Assembly: GCA_935421135.1 (NCBI GenBank)
Contig: OW285191.1
Coordinates: forward strand, 4,969,504 to 5,033,503
DNA from: Bugulina stolonifera
Taxonomy: Eukaryota; Bryozoa; Gymnolaemata; Cheilostomatida; Bugulidae
Length of the DNA stretch: 64,000 bases
Direction: 5' to 3'
This document shows, piece by piece, positions 53,101 to 64,000 of the stretch (positions are counted from its first letter, which is position 1; every line of letters starts with the position of its first letter). The notes under the pieces are model-generated. The model was given only the letters and a program-made list of their open reading frames with translations. It made no database searches and was not told where the DNA came from. A program made the translations under genes and the position numbers.

Positions 53101-55290
53101 TCCTTCCAACACGGATCACTCCAATCAGCCTGTCTTCACAGCTGAAGGTAAGCAAATCTCAGTGTTACCAGTAGGGAACAAATCGGAATTAGAGGAACAA
53201 CCCACACCTGTGGAACTGCCAGGCATGAATTCTCTCTCCCTCTTCACTCGCCATAGACCAGTCGGGACAGAGGAGGATTCCCCTGCACATTTCCACAGGA
53301 AAGAGCATGAGTTAGAAGGCGGAGGATACACACCAAATAAATTGTGTATTGTAGATGCATCTCCTATAAGGAAGACGCTCACCCCAGACGGCACGCCTCC
53401 ACCTACTCCACCTCCTGAAACACCTACAATTAAGCTGCACAAACTCACTGACAAGCTACCCATAGAGTCATTCCAATATTCCGGAGCCACTAAACCGTGG
53501 ATTAGCACCTTCACCCAGCAGGCCCGAGACGACTTGGCCAGAAGGAGTCAGCCTAACCTCAAGTGTGCAAAGTGTGGCTTCTCCGGAACCCTCAAGAGGC
53601 TAAACATACACATCTGGCAACACTTCGCACGCTTCTACTGCCGATGCGGACGCAGCTCTGTTAGCCGTGATGCACTAGGCCATCACTTCAGTCGGAGATC
53701 CAGTATCTGTGGGAAACGTCTCTTCCTCACAGACGGGCCCAGCTACGCGGCCCTCATGGAATGGTGGGGCGTAAAGGATCCCCCACCATTTCTGCCATGT
53801 CGTCCTACCATGGACGGACAGTCGGGAACAAACAAGCTAGTCTACCTGCCTAGCACCTCCTCTGCCCGGAAGCGGCCTCCTAAAAGACGGCACAGTCCCT
53901 CTCCATCTCCAGAGCGGACACTCGACTCTGCACCCTCTGATGCTACCTCCTCCTCTTCCTCGTCGCCTACCACTCCCGCTGAACCTTCTCCCTGGCGACC
54001 CAGTGTCAGCACCTCCGCTGTAAGCGTCACCTCCCCTGGCCGACGCGGACGTCTACCCTCTAGGAAGACCCGGCCTGCTCCAAGGAAGAGTATGCCTGCT
54101 GCTCAGCCAGGCACTCTCTATGAAGGCTCTCCCCCCAAGGTCTCATGTGCAGCTTCTTGTTCAGCTTCTCCGGTTCTACTAATCGAACCACTGCAGTCTA
54201 GGCCAACACTAGAAGTCTCGCCACACTGCTCTCCTCACATACCTGTCAGGGACCCTCTCCGAGCCTCTCCAGACTCTCCTGCCGTCCAGCTCCCACCTCC
54301 TGCATCTCCTGTACTAACTCAGCCGAATGCCACACGTCCTGCATCTCCGGATCCGTCGCTCATGCAACAACTTGCTGAACTTAAGCCACAGATTCACTAC
54401 CTTGCCGGCCGTCAACAGGTGGGGACACTCTACGCCAGCACCTGGAACCTCTCTATGCTCGAGAAATAGCTCTTCGCGAACTAGCCAACCAGCATCTAAA
54501 CCACCCCCAACAGCTCCAGCTCATACAAGCAGACTTGGACATAGTATCCAGGGAATCTACACTGTATCGTACCCTTCTTAACTTGACACTAGAGACACCC
54601 ATGACCTAGTGTGAGGGGGCTATGTGATGGTACGCCAAGTCGTATCTTTTATCTGACACTCATTATTGTGTGCACATACATGTATATATCTGCTTGTACT
54701 TTACTATATGTTATTGTATATAGTTACATGATTGTTACTAAGTCTTTTAATGCCTTTTATACCCATGTACAGAGGCCCGACCTCTCAGAATCCATTGATA
54801 TTCATTTTGTACATGAATTGAACCATTTTAAGCAACTTTTGTAAAACCCGACCTATTTTGGGTCGGCCGTCGGGCTTCTGGCGGCCATCTTGTTGCGCAA
54901 CTTCCGGACGACCACACGTCGTCTTTTCCCGACGTCACGTCGGCCGGAAGTCCTTATACTATATAAAGGGCATTGTTTTACTGTTCATTGTCTCAGTCTT
55001 CACTTGGCTTTCAATAAAGACACATCTATACTTGATACAGAGATCTTCACTTCCTTTTGCCAGGTCATTCGCTTAGCGAACTGCCTACTAGGTCGGATCT
55101 TTCTCTTTCATTGTATAGTCTGAAGGTCGGACTTGAGATCAGATGGGTCGTCTTTGGTAGTATTTGGGCTACTGAGACGGCTCGATCTTTCATGTAATGC
55201 GAAGTCCTATTACCACTCATAGGCACTTCATTTCTGGGTCGATAGTCGTCCAAGGACGACCGCACCAAAACACAGAAACCATTACAGTAT
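50169..55290 (+). mobile_element. Gag-only LTR retroelement, copy B
   Basis: Copy of 34811-39932 carried by the tandem duplication, with the same gtat repeats. LTRs at 50173-50836 and 54623-55286, primer site at 50838-50857. It did not insert separately. Confidence 0.85.
51170..54469 (+). CDS. Gag-like protein of the LTR retroelement, copy B
   Basis: 1,099 codons, identical to copy A except for one proline-to-alanine change near residue 177. The same out-of-frame tail follows (to 54607-54609). Two nearly identical genomic copies mean that transcripts cannot be told apart easily. Confidence 0.8.
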   Translation: MDRIRNLLQQVMYQAEQDLKTLSYNGQEDVKLFIEDFIAMAERCNWNDRARLIRLRAALHGPAQECGRPRSVEEIFSRLREQYGLSAREARWKLSTLEQPAHTSFRDYAALIRRLMATAFEGAPPASLEEWTVEKFCLTVNNYDLRWYYTWLQPDDMEEALETATAFLRNKDGRTSAPKQQEKLPADLLRKALHTLLQKCQDADDGPTVTPEPVPVDDPILTATDADNNSGEGGLKHNGRPQRPTDTSEPVPVDVPIPTEAQQGEGRPHHTGRPQRPTDTSEPVPVDEPIPTEAKTKKSGPNRNGRPQRPTDTSEPVPVEEPIPTRPKDKSSHSKQKTPRVTSPSHSRPTASLTPVIVDEPIPTRPKSGKKRLHSKPDTSEVTTDHPPRLKGRLTCSAPSDQTSQGKPDLSSTQKDQQDLAMSRPDTNQQLIPAKIQYAPTDDLSCVELPDTTVQVRSLRIDTEQTVLDQTGELPLNLSKNVQVSTARPDPEDTKYRVADLQDIIPTTEIQSILPAVQVQKAKCSCTESSIAEQFQPKIQIAELSKSPKADKKQSKATIAVFPRLFDESNKENVPKALPTIEPIAHPSASINTTAHRRVVLSRPALHRSTCTPTCDNLCTLCDTGEANNSSRILSRSRMDETATPSNTDHSNQPVFTAEGKQISVLPVGNKSELEEQPTPVELPGMNSLSLFTRHRPVGTEEDSPAHFHRKEHELEGGGYTPNKLCIVDASPIRKTLTPDGTPPPTPPPETPTIKLHKLTDKLPIESFQYSGATKPWISTFTQQARDDLARRSQPNLKCAKCGFSGTLKRLNIHIWQHFARFYCRCGRSSVSRDALGHHFSRRSSICGKRLFLTDGPSYAALMEWWGVKDPPPFLPCRPTMDGQSGTNKLVYLPSTSSARKRPPKRRHSPSPSPERTLDSAPSDATSSSSSSPTTPAEPSPWRPSVSTSAVSVTSPGRRGRLPSRKTRPAPRKSMPAAQPGTLYEGSPPKVSCAASCSASPVLLIEPLQSRPTLEVSPHCSPHIPVRDPLRASPDSPAVQLPPPASPVLTQPNATRPASPDPSLMQQLAELKPQIHYLAGRQQVGTLYASTWNLSMLEK

Positions 55291-56347
55291 TTAAAAGCTA
55301 TAGCTATTATAATCCCTAAGAAAAACCCAAAAAACCAAAAAGATTATATTTACAATATAATATTGATTAAATAAAAGTACTTGAAATTTTTAGCCAAATA
55401 GAGTCATGGGGTTGGTCGTTCCAGTCACCGCTTCAAACTAGAAAATACAAATAAACTGGATAGTTTTGTTCAAAATCTTTTGTAATGCCACTTGAAATTA
55501 CACTTTTGATATTTGATGAAGTGCGAAAACTAAACGTATGATCATGTAATTATTTGACCAATGAGAGCTTCTTCTAGCAGTTTGTCCAGGTTTGTCAAAT
55601 TGTATTAACTTTACAATTATTGTTAAATAATTACATGTATATGAAGAGAATTTAATAATGTATAACCTACATTTAGAGCGTAATAACGAAACTCTTGCTT
55701 ATCTCCACACTGTGACATTACAAAACTAATGGTAAATGAAGCAAACTGACACTAGGCCTTTATACCGTATATAATTATTACAAGACAAAACAGGTACACA
55801 CAGTACAAGTTAGATGGTTACATCCAATTACCTGTTAGTACATGTACATAATGAGGCATAATTTATAGAGACTGTCATGCAAGGTTAGCAGCTATGCATT
55901 GAAGGAGAGGGTCAGTCTACTATTCTAGAGCACCACATGTAGAGTATCAAGTAAACAATTTTGTCTTTGATCCCGTGTTATGTTACTGCTAGCATACTCC
56001 TGCTAAATATTATTATTATATCTTTCACAAATATTTGATTGGAAAAGGAAATATTTAATACCATGTCAATAAGATATTGTGGAGCTCTTTGACAGACAGA
56101 GTGATATATTTGGTTGTTGAAAATACTATATTGTCATTTAACTTCCATTTGAATTTCATCATTTGAATTATTCATCATAATCTTTATTTGTTTTATATGT
56201 TTCTGTATCAAATGGTTGGTCGCTGACGCTATTGCAGTATTTATATTCTTATATACTATTTGTAAAATTAAACATTGTCTATAATTATACACAAGCGTAA
56301 TAATAATATATTCACATCTAAGCATACTAGAACTTTTTATTGACTCC
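55291..56347. repeat. Left flank arm and spacer, unit B
   Basis: Corresponds to 39933-40989: outer inverted-repeat arm followed by an AT-rich spacer without a gene. Confidence 0.7.
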
Positions 56348-58245
56348 TAATATCTTGATGTATATCCATGCATCATTATCAGAGGAATGAAGTTTAAAAA
56401 ATTAAGGGCTACTTTATATACTAGAAAAATACATCAAAGAGAAAAAGCTAAGAGGATGTATTAGGTTAAGAAGGAAAGCTTAAAACTATTTATACAATAG
56501 ACCTGCATAGATGAAAGAATTAAAGCTATACATCAAAGGGTACTAATAAATATATGTACATGTATTATGGATTCAAATTATTGCTAATAAATATACAATG
56601 TAATTACAGATAAAAAATCCATCTATTATATATGGCATAGTTGGTTAGTGTTAAGTAGGTTAGTTACAAAATAGTTTTAGTGGATAGAATTGTCCCTGTA
56701 TATTTAATTTTGGTTTGTGCGGTCTGATGTGCAATGCTTGTAATATTTTCCTTCTGATATTGTTCTTGGTTCTGTTCATGCTTAGTATTGTTACATTTTC
56801 CTCAGTAATATTCCCATGTCCTTTTTTCATGTTATGTTGTACAACTGGCGATTGTCATGTTTTTAGACCTCTGTGTTCTTTAATTCACTCCTCTAATCTT
56901 CTAGCTGTTTCACCAATATATTCTTTTCTACAATTGACATCTGAGCAAGTAACTGTAAATGATATTATTCTCATGGTATTTATTTGTTTTGTCTTTTATG
57001 TTAAAATATTCGCTTAATCTATTACCTGCGTTAAAGGGGTTATGCCACGTGTTTTTAGGTTGCATTAAGACCACTCAGCTATCTAGTGGCACAATATATT
57101 GAGTGCCTAGATATTTACTATTCTAGTACTGTTAGTTACCCTACGCTTGTGGCTTCCGGGCTATATTTAGAACAACTAGACCACAACGCAATGTATAGGC
57201 ATGTAGAATAACGCAATGATAGCCGCTGTATACAGTGTGGCCAGATGAAATACCGGACCTACCAATAAAGGCAGCTAGTTATTGCCAGCAAAAGTAAAGC
57301 CCAGAAAAATTCAAAAACTTGCACAAGTTATCCTACTGCTATATTAGTAAACCCTGTGAAATCATTTGTTCACTACTGTACTCTTTCTATGCAGACAGCT
57401 TGAATTCAACAATTTTCTCTATATGACATAAAGCACGCAGTTGCGTCTTCATAACAAAGTTGCGTTTGGATCAGCATTGAATAGCGCTAATGAGTCAAGC
57501 ATGGGCAAGAGAACACAACTCTGCTTATAGTAGCACAAATGCAATAAACCTAAGTAAGAGATGCTGCTTTGAACATAGACATAAACCACATGTCATAACT
57601 CCTTTAATTTTATTTTTCTGTATGTCTCTATATTTTCTGCGCATTGCTTTCAGTATGTTATGTCCTTTGTCTCCTTTAAATGGTAGTTTTAGCATTGCTA
57701 TAGGTGTTTTGTCATCAGGTTGATGTTCAATTGTTTTTTCTATAATATTTCTTGGGTATTTATATTTTTTACGCGCTCAGGTTCATTCTTACGATATGTG
57801 TTATTGGAACATGTTGTCATTGCTCTGTGTATTAAACCCTTTAATGTGGATATTTTCCTCCTATAAAGTGCAAATGCATTCCACTGTATATATATGTTTC
57901 AGTGTTTGTAGGTTTCCCATATACAGTTGTGTTTGTTAGTGCTTCTGATAATTTGTATGTCTAAAAACTGTAGTTTACTGTTAGCTTCTAGTTCATGCGT
58001 AAATTTTTTTTGGGTGTGGAATGTGTTAAGAATGTTCAAGCAGTAGTCTATGTGTGCTGAATTTATTGCTGTTATTGTGCCATCTGTTTATCTGCAGTAT
58101 GCCATGGTAGCATATGTTTTTTCAATTGCGGAAGTAGTCTATTTTCGAGTTCTGTCATGAAAATACCAGCGATTACTGGCCCTAGAGGGAAACCCATAGC
58201 TACACCATCGTCTGTCTGCATACACTATTGCTGAAAGTGAAATGA
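56348..58245 (-). mobile_element. Penelope-like element, broken, left copy B
   Basis: Copy of 40990-42887, with the same 585-bp insertion (57017-57601). Confidence 0.7.
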
Positions 58246-59883
58246 GTTTGTATTTTTTCTTCCAAATGGTTGTTTCTGTCAACCCCTCTATGGCCAGTAA
58301 CTTGAACTTCCTTAATCAAATTGAAGAAACAATCATACCAAACAATTTTAAGCTCATATCATTTGATGCGGTCTCACTGTTCACCAACATACCTCTAGAA
58401 TTTGCAATTAACATAATCTTAAAAAGAATATACGAAAAGAGAGAATTAACGATCAACATTAAACGACAAGACTTGAAACAGTTACTAGAACTTTGCACTA
58501 CAAACGTTCATTTGACTTTCAGCAATAATGTATACAGACAGAACGATGGTGTAGCTATGGGTTTCCATCTAGGGCCAGTAATCGCTGGTATTTTCATGAC
58601 AGATCTCAAAATAGACTACTTCCGCAATTGAAAAAACATATGCCACTATGTTATACTGCAGATAAACAGACGACACAATAACAGCAATAAATCCAGCACA
58701 CATAGACTACTGCTTGAACATTCTTAACACATTCCACACCCAAATAAAATTTATGCATGAACTAGAAGCCAACAGTACACTACAATTTTTAGACATACAA
58801 ATTATCAGAAGCACTAACAAACACAACTGTATATAGGAAACCTACAAACACCGAAACATATATACAATAGAATGCATTTGCACCTTATAGGAGGAAAATA
58901 TCCACATTAAAAGGTTTAATACACAGAGCAATGACAACATGTTTCAATAACACATGTCGTAAGAATGAACTTGAGCACATAAAAAATACTTTTGAAAATA
59001 AACACAAATACCCAAGAAATATTATAGAAAAAAAAATCGAACAAGTAGAACTAGGAATTAACAACAAAGAACGACAACCTGATGAAAAAACACCTATAGC
59101 AATGCTAAAACTACCATTTAAAGGAGACAAAGGACATAACATACTGAAAGCAATGCACAGAAAATATAGAGACATACTGAAAAATAAAATGAACACACGA
59201 ACAATATACACAGGCAATAGCCCAAGTGAATATTTTAACATAGAAGACAAAACAAATACAGGCCATGAGAATAGTATCATTTACAGAATTACTTGCTCAG
59301 ATGTCAATTGTAGAAAAGAATATATTGGTGAAACAGCTAGAAGATTAGAGAAGTGAATTAAAGAACACAGAGGTGTAAAAACATGACAATCGCCAGTGGT
59401 ACAACATAACATGAAAAAGGACATGGGAATATTACTGTGGAAAATGTAACAATACTAAGTAGAAACAGATCAAAGAACAATATCAGAAGGAAAATATTAC
59501 AAGCATTACACATCAGACAGCACAAACCAAAATTAAATATACAGGGACAATCCTATCCATTAAAACTATTTTGTAGCTAATCTACTTAACACTAACCAAC
59601 TATGCCATACATAATAGATAGATTTTTTACCTGTAATTACATGTATATTTATTAGCAATAATTTGAATCCATAATACATACATTTATTAACACCCTTTGA
59701 TATATAGCTTTAATTCTTTCATCTATGCAGGTCTATTGTATAAATAGTTTTAAGCTTTCCTTCTTAACCTAATACATACTCTTAGCTTTTTATCTTTGAT
59801 TTATTTATCTATTATATAAAGTAGCCCTTAATTTTTTAAATTTCATTCCTCTGATGATGATGTATGGATACGCATCGAAATAA
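58246..59883 (+). mobile_element. Penelope-like element, broken, right copy B
   Basis: Copy of 42888-44525. Frames at 58242-58631 (reverse-transcriptase motifs A and B) and 58931-59356 (GIY-YIG) with the same breaks. Confidence 0.75.
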
Positions 59884-60699
59884 AAATATATAAAAAATGC
59901 TTCTCGTCCAATTATTCATCATTAAGATACTCGCTCGCACCAACAATTTTCAGTACTAGAACTTGCTGTGGGAGTGTAAAAATGCATCTTCAAACTCTCT
60001 TCGCTCTTACATATCTCTTTAAAGTAAGTAGAAGATAATAAAGGGCATGTTATATGGATGCAAGATTAATGTGAATATCATGTAGCATGCCCTTAACGCA
60101 CTTTCTTGACTGGCGTGTTGGAATTCTGTTTGCTAATGTTTTGTTGGGAATATGATATTGAATAAATGTAGTATAGTTTGAAAATATACTACATTTATCA
60201 TGGGGTGGTATAAAAGGAACCTTTGTTACACACCATAAGTGAAAAAACAAGTAAATTGATCATACTTTTTAGTTTTTGCACTTCATCAAATATCGAAAAG
60301 TGTATAACTATCAAGTATATTTGTATTTCCTAGTTTGAAGTGGTGACTAGAACGACCAACCCTATGAATCTGTTTGGCTGAAAATTCTAAGTAATTTTAT
60401 TTAATCAATATTATATTATAATCTTTTTTGTTACTTGGGTTTTTCTTAGGGATTATAATAGCTATAGCCTTTGAATACTTACAATATAATATTATTCTCT
60501 TTGAATAAACTCTGAGCCAAAAATTCTGAGGCACATGTATATTATATACATTAATACATGTACTATTATAGAGCTGCAATTACTACTATTATGGTTGTAC
60601 ATTATAATGTATCTATGCATTCATCTTGATTATCTTGTCAGTTTGCAGAGAATTAGTATTATTTCATTTTACACTTCCTGTTCTCACTATCTATTACAG
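59884..60699. other. Right spacer and gene flank, unit B
   Basis: Corresponds to 44526-45341, including the 14-bp hairpin (60162-60198) and the TATA-like site. No gene seen. Confidence 0.6.
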
Positions 60700-61763
60700 G
60701 AAGTGACAAGTCAGCATTTCACTCTTCTGCTCCCTAACTACCACCTTGCTAACTCTACTGACGTCGGCAGCACTAGATCTGTCACAGAGTGTGCTGTCAG
60801 ATGTCTAGAGAAAGGAACTAACTGTACATCCTTCACTTACAACAAGAGAGAAAAGACCTGTGCTATCTCAAGTGCGGATCCTGTGTACAGTGATGACATC
60901 ATCAGAACATCATATGAGAGACTTTACAACTTGACTTCTGCGCTGAACACTAACAATGGTGAGGAAAACAGTCTTGTTATTGCACTGCACTAAAATTCTA
61001 AACTTTCGAAAACCCAACAATGTCAATTAAGTGCTTTGCCAGCTTTGCCTCATTGCAGCACGACTCTGGGTTTCAGCTCTGCTAAAACTTTGCGGATTGC
61101 ATTAATGTGTAGAATTGATGAATTGTGTTATAATTACCAGAATGTTCTATTGAATGGCTTGAGAATCCAGTAAAAGGGACATGCATCAAATTCGAAACGT
61201 CTGTTTCAAAGACGAGAAATGCCGCTAGTACAGCATGTGAAGATGTAGGAGCTCAACTGGCCGATCTAGATGATGAGGAGAGTTTTGATTGGTTCGTTTC
61301 AGTCAGAGATAGTATTACAGGTAAGTTGTTAGTAAGTACACCTTGACTGTCTCCATAGAAACAAGGTGCAATAGCATTATATTATATCAACACTAACATA
61401 TACATGTATACATATGTGTATGATAGTCTACCAACTAACCATCTATTTCTTTCATATAGCCCAGAGTTTGATTCCTGAATTCCTGAATATGGGTAGGCTA
61501 CACGATGTATATTGGAATATAAGCTTGTACTTTTGCTTCTAGAAATAGAGCAAGATGAGGTATGGGTTGGTGCAATGTGGAATGGAGCGGGAGTTAGTTG
61601 GAGTTCTGGGGTACCAGTACCAGGTGATAAGTGGAGACCATCTGAACCGAATCACAATGGTGATTGTGTGACCTCATACAGGTCATCATACAACTTCCTC
61701 CTACGTGATACTGACTGTGATTCATACCTGGCTTATTATGTTTGTGAGAGAGGAAAGATATAA
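60700..61763 (+). CDS. PAN/C-type lectin gene 5 (plus strand, spans units B/C)
   Basis: Exons 60700-60958, 61141-61320 and 61543-61763, with the same protein as gene 3. Its presence in this form shows that the junction B/C is the same as A/B. Confidence 0.7.
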
Positions 61764-63231
61764 ACTACCTTTCAGAAAAGAAACAATACGACATAAGTTA
61801 TACTGCTCAATTTGACATGGTTGTTATCTACACAAATATAATTTCTGTCATAAATAGCAACAAGTGGGATAAGCCTATAATTGTTTGTAAACTTGTAACG
61901 CTAATGATTCCATGAACCATGATACACTATACTATATGTTATAATGCTATATGATAATTGCATGTCGTACAGATCAGTGTGAGATTTGAGGTTTGACTTG
62001 TTTGATTTTCTAGGCAACTGAGGGGCTATGTGGCTACTTTCTGAAAAACTAACCTGGCATTTATTATTTTACCTAGCCATGCCTAACTTGTATCCGATAG
62101 AATTTTTCCTAAATCTTATTGGTTGAGCACCCAATAATCTTTTGTCTTCTTTATTTTTTTATTAGATGGTAATATAATAAATTATGTAATATGTCGACAT
62201 TTTGCCATTTTTAACTGCTGTAAAACTCTGGAGAGAAAGACAATAAATGGAATTACATGTAGCCTAGATTATATCACATATATAACCCAAGGTGCATTAC
62301 ACGTTGGTATGATTGCAGAGTATTTAAAGTAGGCATACATGTAGCTAGGAAATGCATACTGATGAACCTATAAGATAGTATCGCATACAATTGGACTTGA
62401 TTGTTAAAAAATAGCTGCTTACATAAAATCGAGCTCCTGCTATCTGAAGCCATCTTTACTGCAACTATCTAACCTGAAGCATGTACATCAAACATGTATA
62501 CAACTTTATCAGGAACAAGCCTCTTTTGAACTGTTTCTTTAGCTTTACTTCACTGTATGAAATATATAGACTTGAAAATGTATAATACAGTTTACGATAG
62601 GCCCTGTGTAATCTATCTGGTAGGTGTTAATGTGCAGGTTCAGCCATCAATAATATTATTAGCCTGCAAGTTATAAGTTTCTTTCTGAATCAGTTAGGAA
62701 GCACAAAGCTAGTATATACTACAATAAAGTGTATGGTGAATTATCATCGTGGTTCTGTTGTATTACTTGCATTAGCACACAAGTTGTTTGCCTACAGGTT
62801 ATATACATACATGTAGACATGTGCATGGTGTAGAACTAACAACCAGCATGTGTGTTTGCGTTATTTGTGATAGTTAAAATTCCAACATTTTTGCACATAA
62901 CCACATGTCAAACATACACATACACTTTGGTTAGCACACTAATCTGAAAGGTCATTGTCCCGTATTTATATTTTATATCTTTACAATAACATGCATTACA
63001 CACTTGGTTATTATACAATGTACAACATAGACAGAATCGGTACAATTTAAAAGTTCAGTTGAACTACTAGTAACAACATCATGAATATTTTCACATCGCA
63101 AGGATGAAAATTTACTAATTAATGCCATACTAGACAAATATTGTTGTACCTCACCAGTAACATCAATAATAGTCAATGTACTTGATCAGTAATTCCAAGT
63201 AATAAAATCATACTTTATTTTTCTCACAAAC
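61764..63231. other. Spacer between convergent lectin genes, unit C
   Basis: Same content as 31029-32472; no gene seen. Confidence 0.6.
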
Positions 63232-63434
63232 TTAGTAATTTGTAGTAGTGTCACATGATGAGTCACGTAACCCAAAGCCAAAGGATTCATAGAATGATCC
63301 CAGACACTCTCCGCTGCCGTTCGGTTCACCAGAACACCATCTCTCCAGTACCGTTGTTACTGGAGTACCATTTCTCCAGATGAACTTTGTACCATCCCAT
63401 CTAGCACCAACCCATACTTCGTTGGAGTGGATTT
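63232..63434 (-). CDS. Last exon of PAN/C-type lectin gene 6 (minus strand), truncated
   Basis: Only the last exon lies in the window. It has WVGARW and the EPN motif and the same early stop as gene 4. Confidence 0.65.
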
Positions 63435-63498
63435 CTGCAAGCAAAGTCTAATTTATACTAAAACAAGTTGCCAATGATCAAACTGATGAACTATATAT

Positions 63499-64000
63499 TG
63501 TGGTGAAACAGCCTGCCTGGAAATTAACTGTACTCCTATTGTACATTACATTATCATAACTGACATTATTCATGCATGACATCCTATTGTATTCATACCC
63601 ATTCTACCCATTCATGCATTCATTATTATACTGGCTTATACACTGAGTGTCTTATATATATTATATACATAATATACTAGCAATCAAGCTTTGGGATTAC
63701 ACTTATATTGCATCTTGGTTTTTCCCACATTTATATATTTTCTCAGTAATTGTCTACTCTTGCTTGGTTGTAATTTAATAGAGTCTTTTGCCAGTTTATA
63801 TAGTAACTTCATGGCCGACCTTATAGATTAAGCTCATAATTATATATGACATGTTTCTCCTTATTGTAAGCACATTTTGTGCCAAGGCCGACCTTCTATG
63901 TGGCCGACATCGGGCGGAACCATCCATGTTGTTGCATCAGTTCCGGAGCCGATACCATGTCGGCCGGCCGATACCATGTCGGGCTCTTTTGGCCGGAAGT
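63499..64000 (+). mobile_element. Solo LTR, copy C, cut by the window edge
   Basis: First 502 bp of the element, ending within the GC-rich region after two 19-bp units. Confidence 0.75.

Larger units (their letters stand above)
45760..61117. repeat. Tandem array unit B (15,358 bp)
   Basis: A full second copy of unit A. It is followed without a break by unit C. Relative to A it carries a few dozen or fewer scattered differences, including the stop in the minus-strand lectin gene and a proline-to-alanine change in the gag-like protein. Confidence 0.95.
61118..64000. repeat. Tandem array unit C, partial
   Basis: Start of a third unit, cut by the window edge. It is closer to unit B than to A (shares the stop in the minus-strand gene and the two-unit 19-bp repeat) but has a few differences of its own, for example near 61640, 63430, 63590 and 63645. 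Confidence 0.95.

Noticed and set aside
30377..64000. Pure assembly artefact
   Set aside because: Private substitutions in each unit, the 19-bp repeat difference and the unequal 5' context of gene 1 argue for real copies, though long reads are needed to exclude joined haplotypes.

Overview
The window is eukaryotic, almost certainly animal, DNA. It is AT-rich, its coding exons are short and bounded by GT/AG splice signals in phase 1, and it holds secreted-type domains (PAN/apple-like plus C-type lectin), an LTR retroelement primed by an animal-type tRNA-Leu, Penelope-like elements with a GIY-YIG endonuclease, Helitron relics and several satellites. The dense ACATGTA-type motifs and this mixture suggest a marine invertebrate (sponge or another non-vertebrate), but the sequence does not fix the phylum. 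There are no bacterial operons.

Layout. 1-7.86 kb is gene-poor: a 390-bp direct duplication, a 0.87-kb satellite with a 22-bp unit, and a decayed P-loop ATPase relic. 7.86-18.0 kb is a repeat-built island. It contains three tandem 1.65-kb units plus a fourth displaced unit, an E1-like superfamily-3 helicase gene on the minus strand whose 3' end is the same sequence that ends every unit, two copies of an unrecognised 108-residue protein, and a 21-bp minisatellite expanded from 2 to 9 units. 18.0-21.4 kb holds an RNase H-like open frame, an orphan signal-peptide exon with a decayed twin, and broken Helitron Rep/helicase pieces. 22.4-25.3 kb is a minus-strand set of coding-looking exons of an unrecognised gene, part of which is tandemly duplicated. 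25.3-29.9 kb is mostly empty and very AT-rich.

From about 30.38 kb to the end the window is a tandem array: two complete copies (15,383 and 15,358 bp) and the start of a third, nearly identical. Each unit carries the C-type-lectin exons of a plus-strand gene, a complete minus-strand PAN-C-type-lectin gene with a solo LTR in its second intron, a full LTR retroelement that encodes only one gag-like 1,099-residue protein and no polymerase, a head-to-head pair of broken Penelope-like elements, and the PAN exon of the next plus-strand gene. The unit boundary lies inside an intron of the plus-strand gene, so each added unit makes another complete gene. In copies 2 and 3 the minus-strand gene has an early stop that removes the last conserved cysteine.

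How the parts relate: the PAN-lectin genes are probably a small secreted recognition or adhesion family growing by unequal exchange, with mobile elements filling the spacer between the divergent promoters. The helicase island looks like remains of a small virus-like or self-replicating DNA element multiplied inside the host chromosome. Function beyond domain recognition is inference; no database search was possible.
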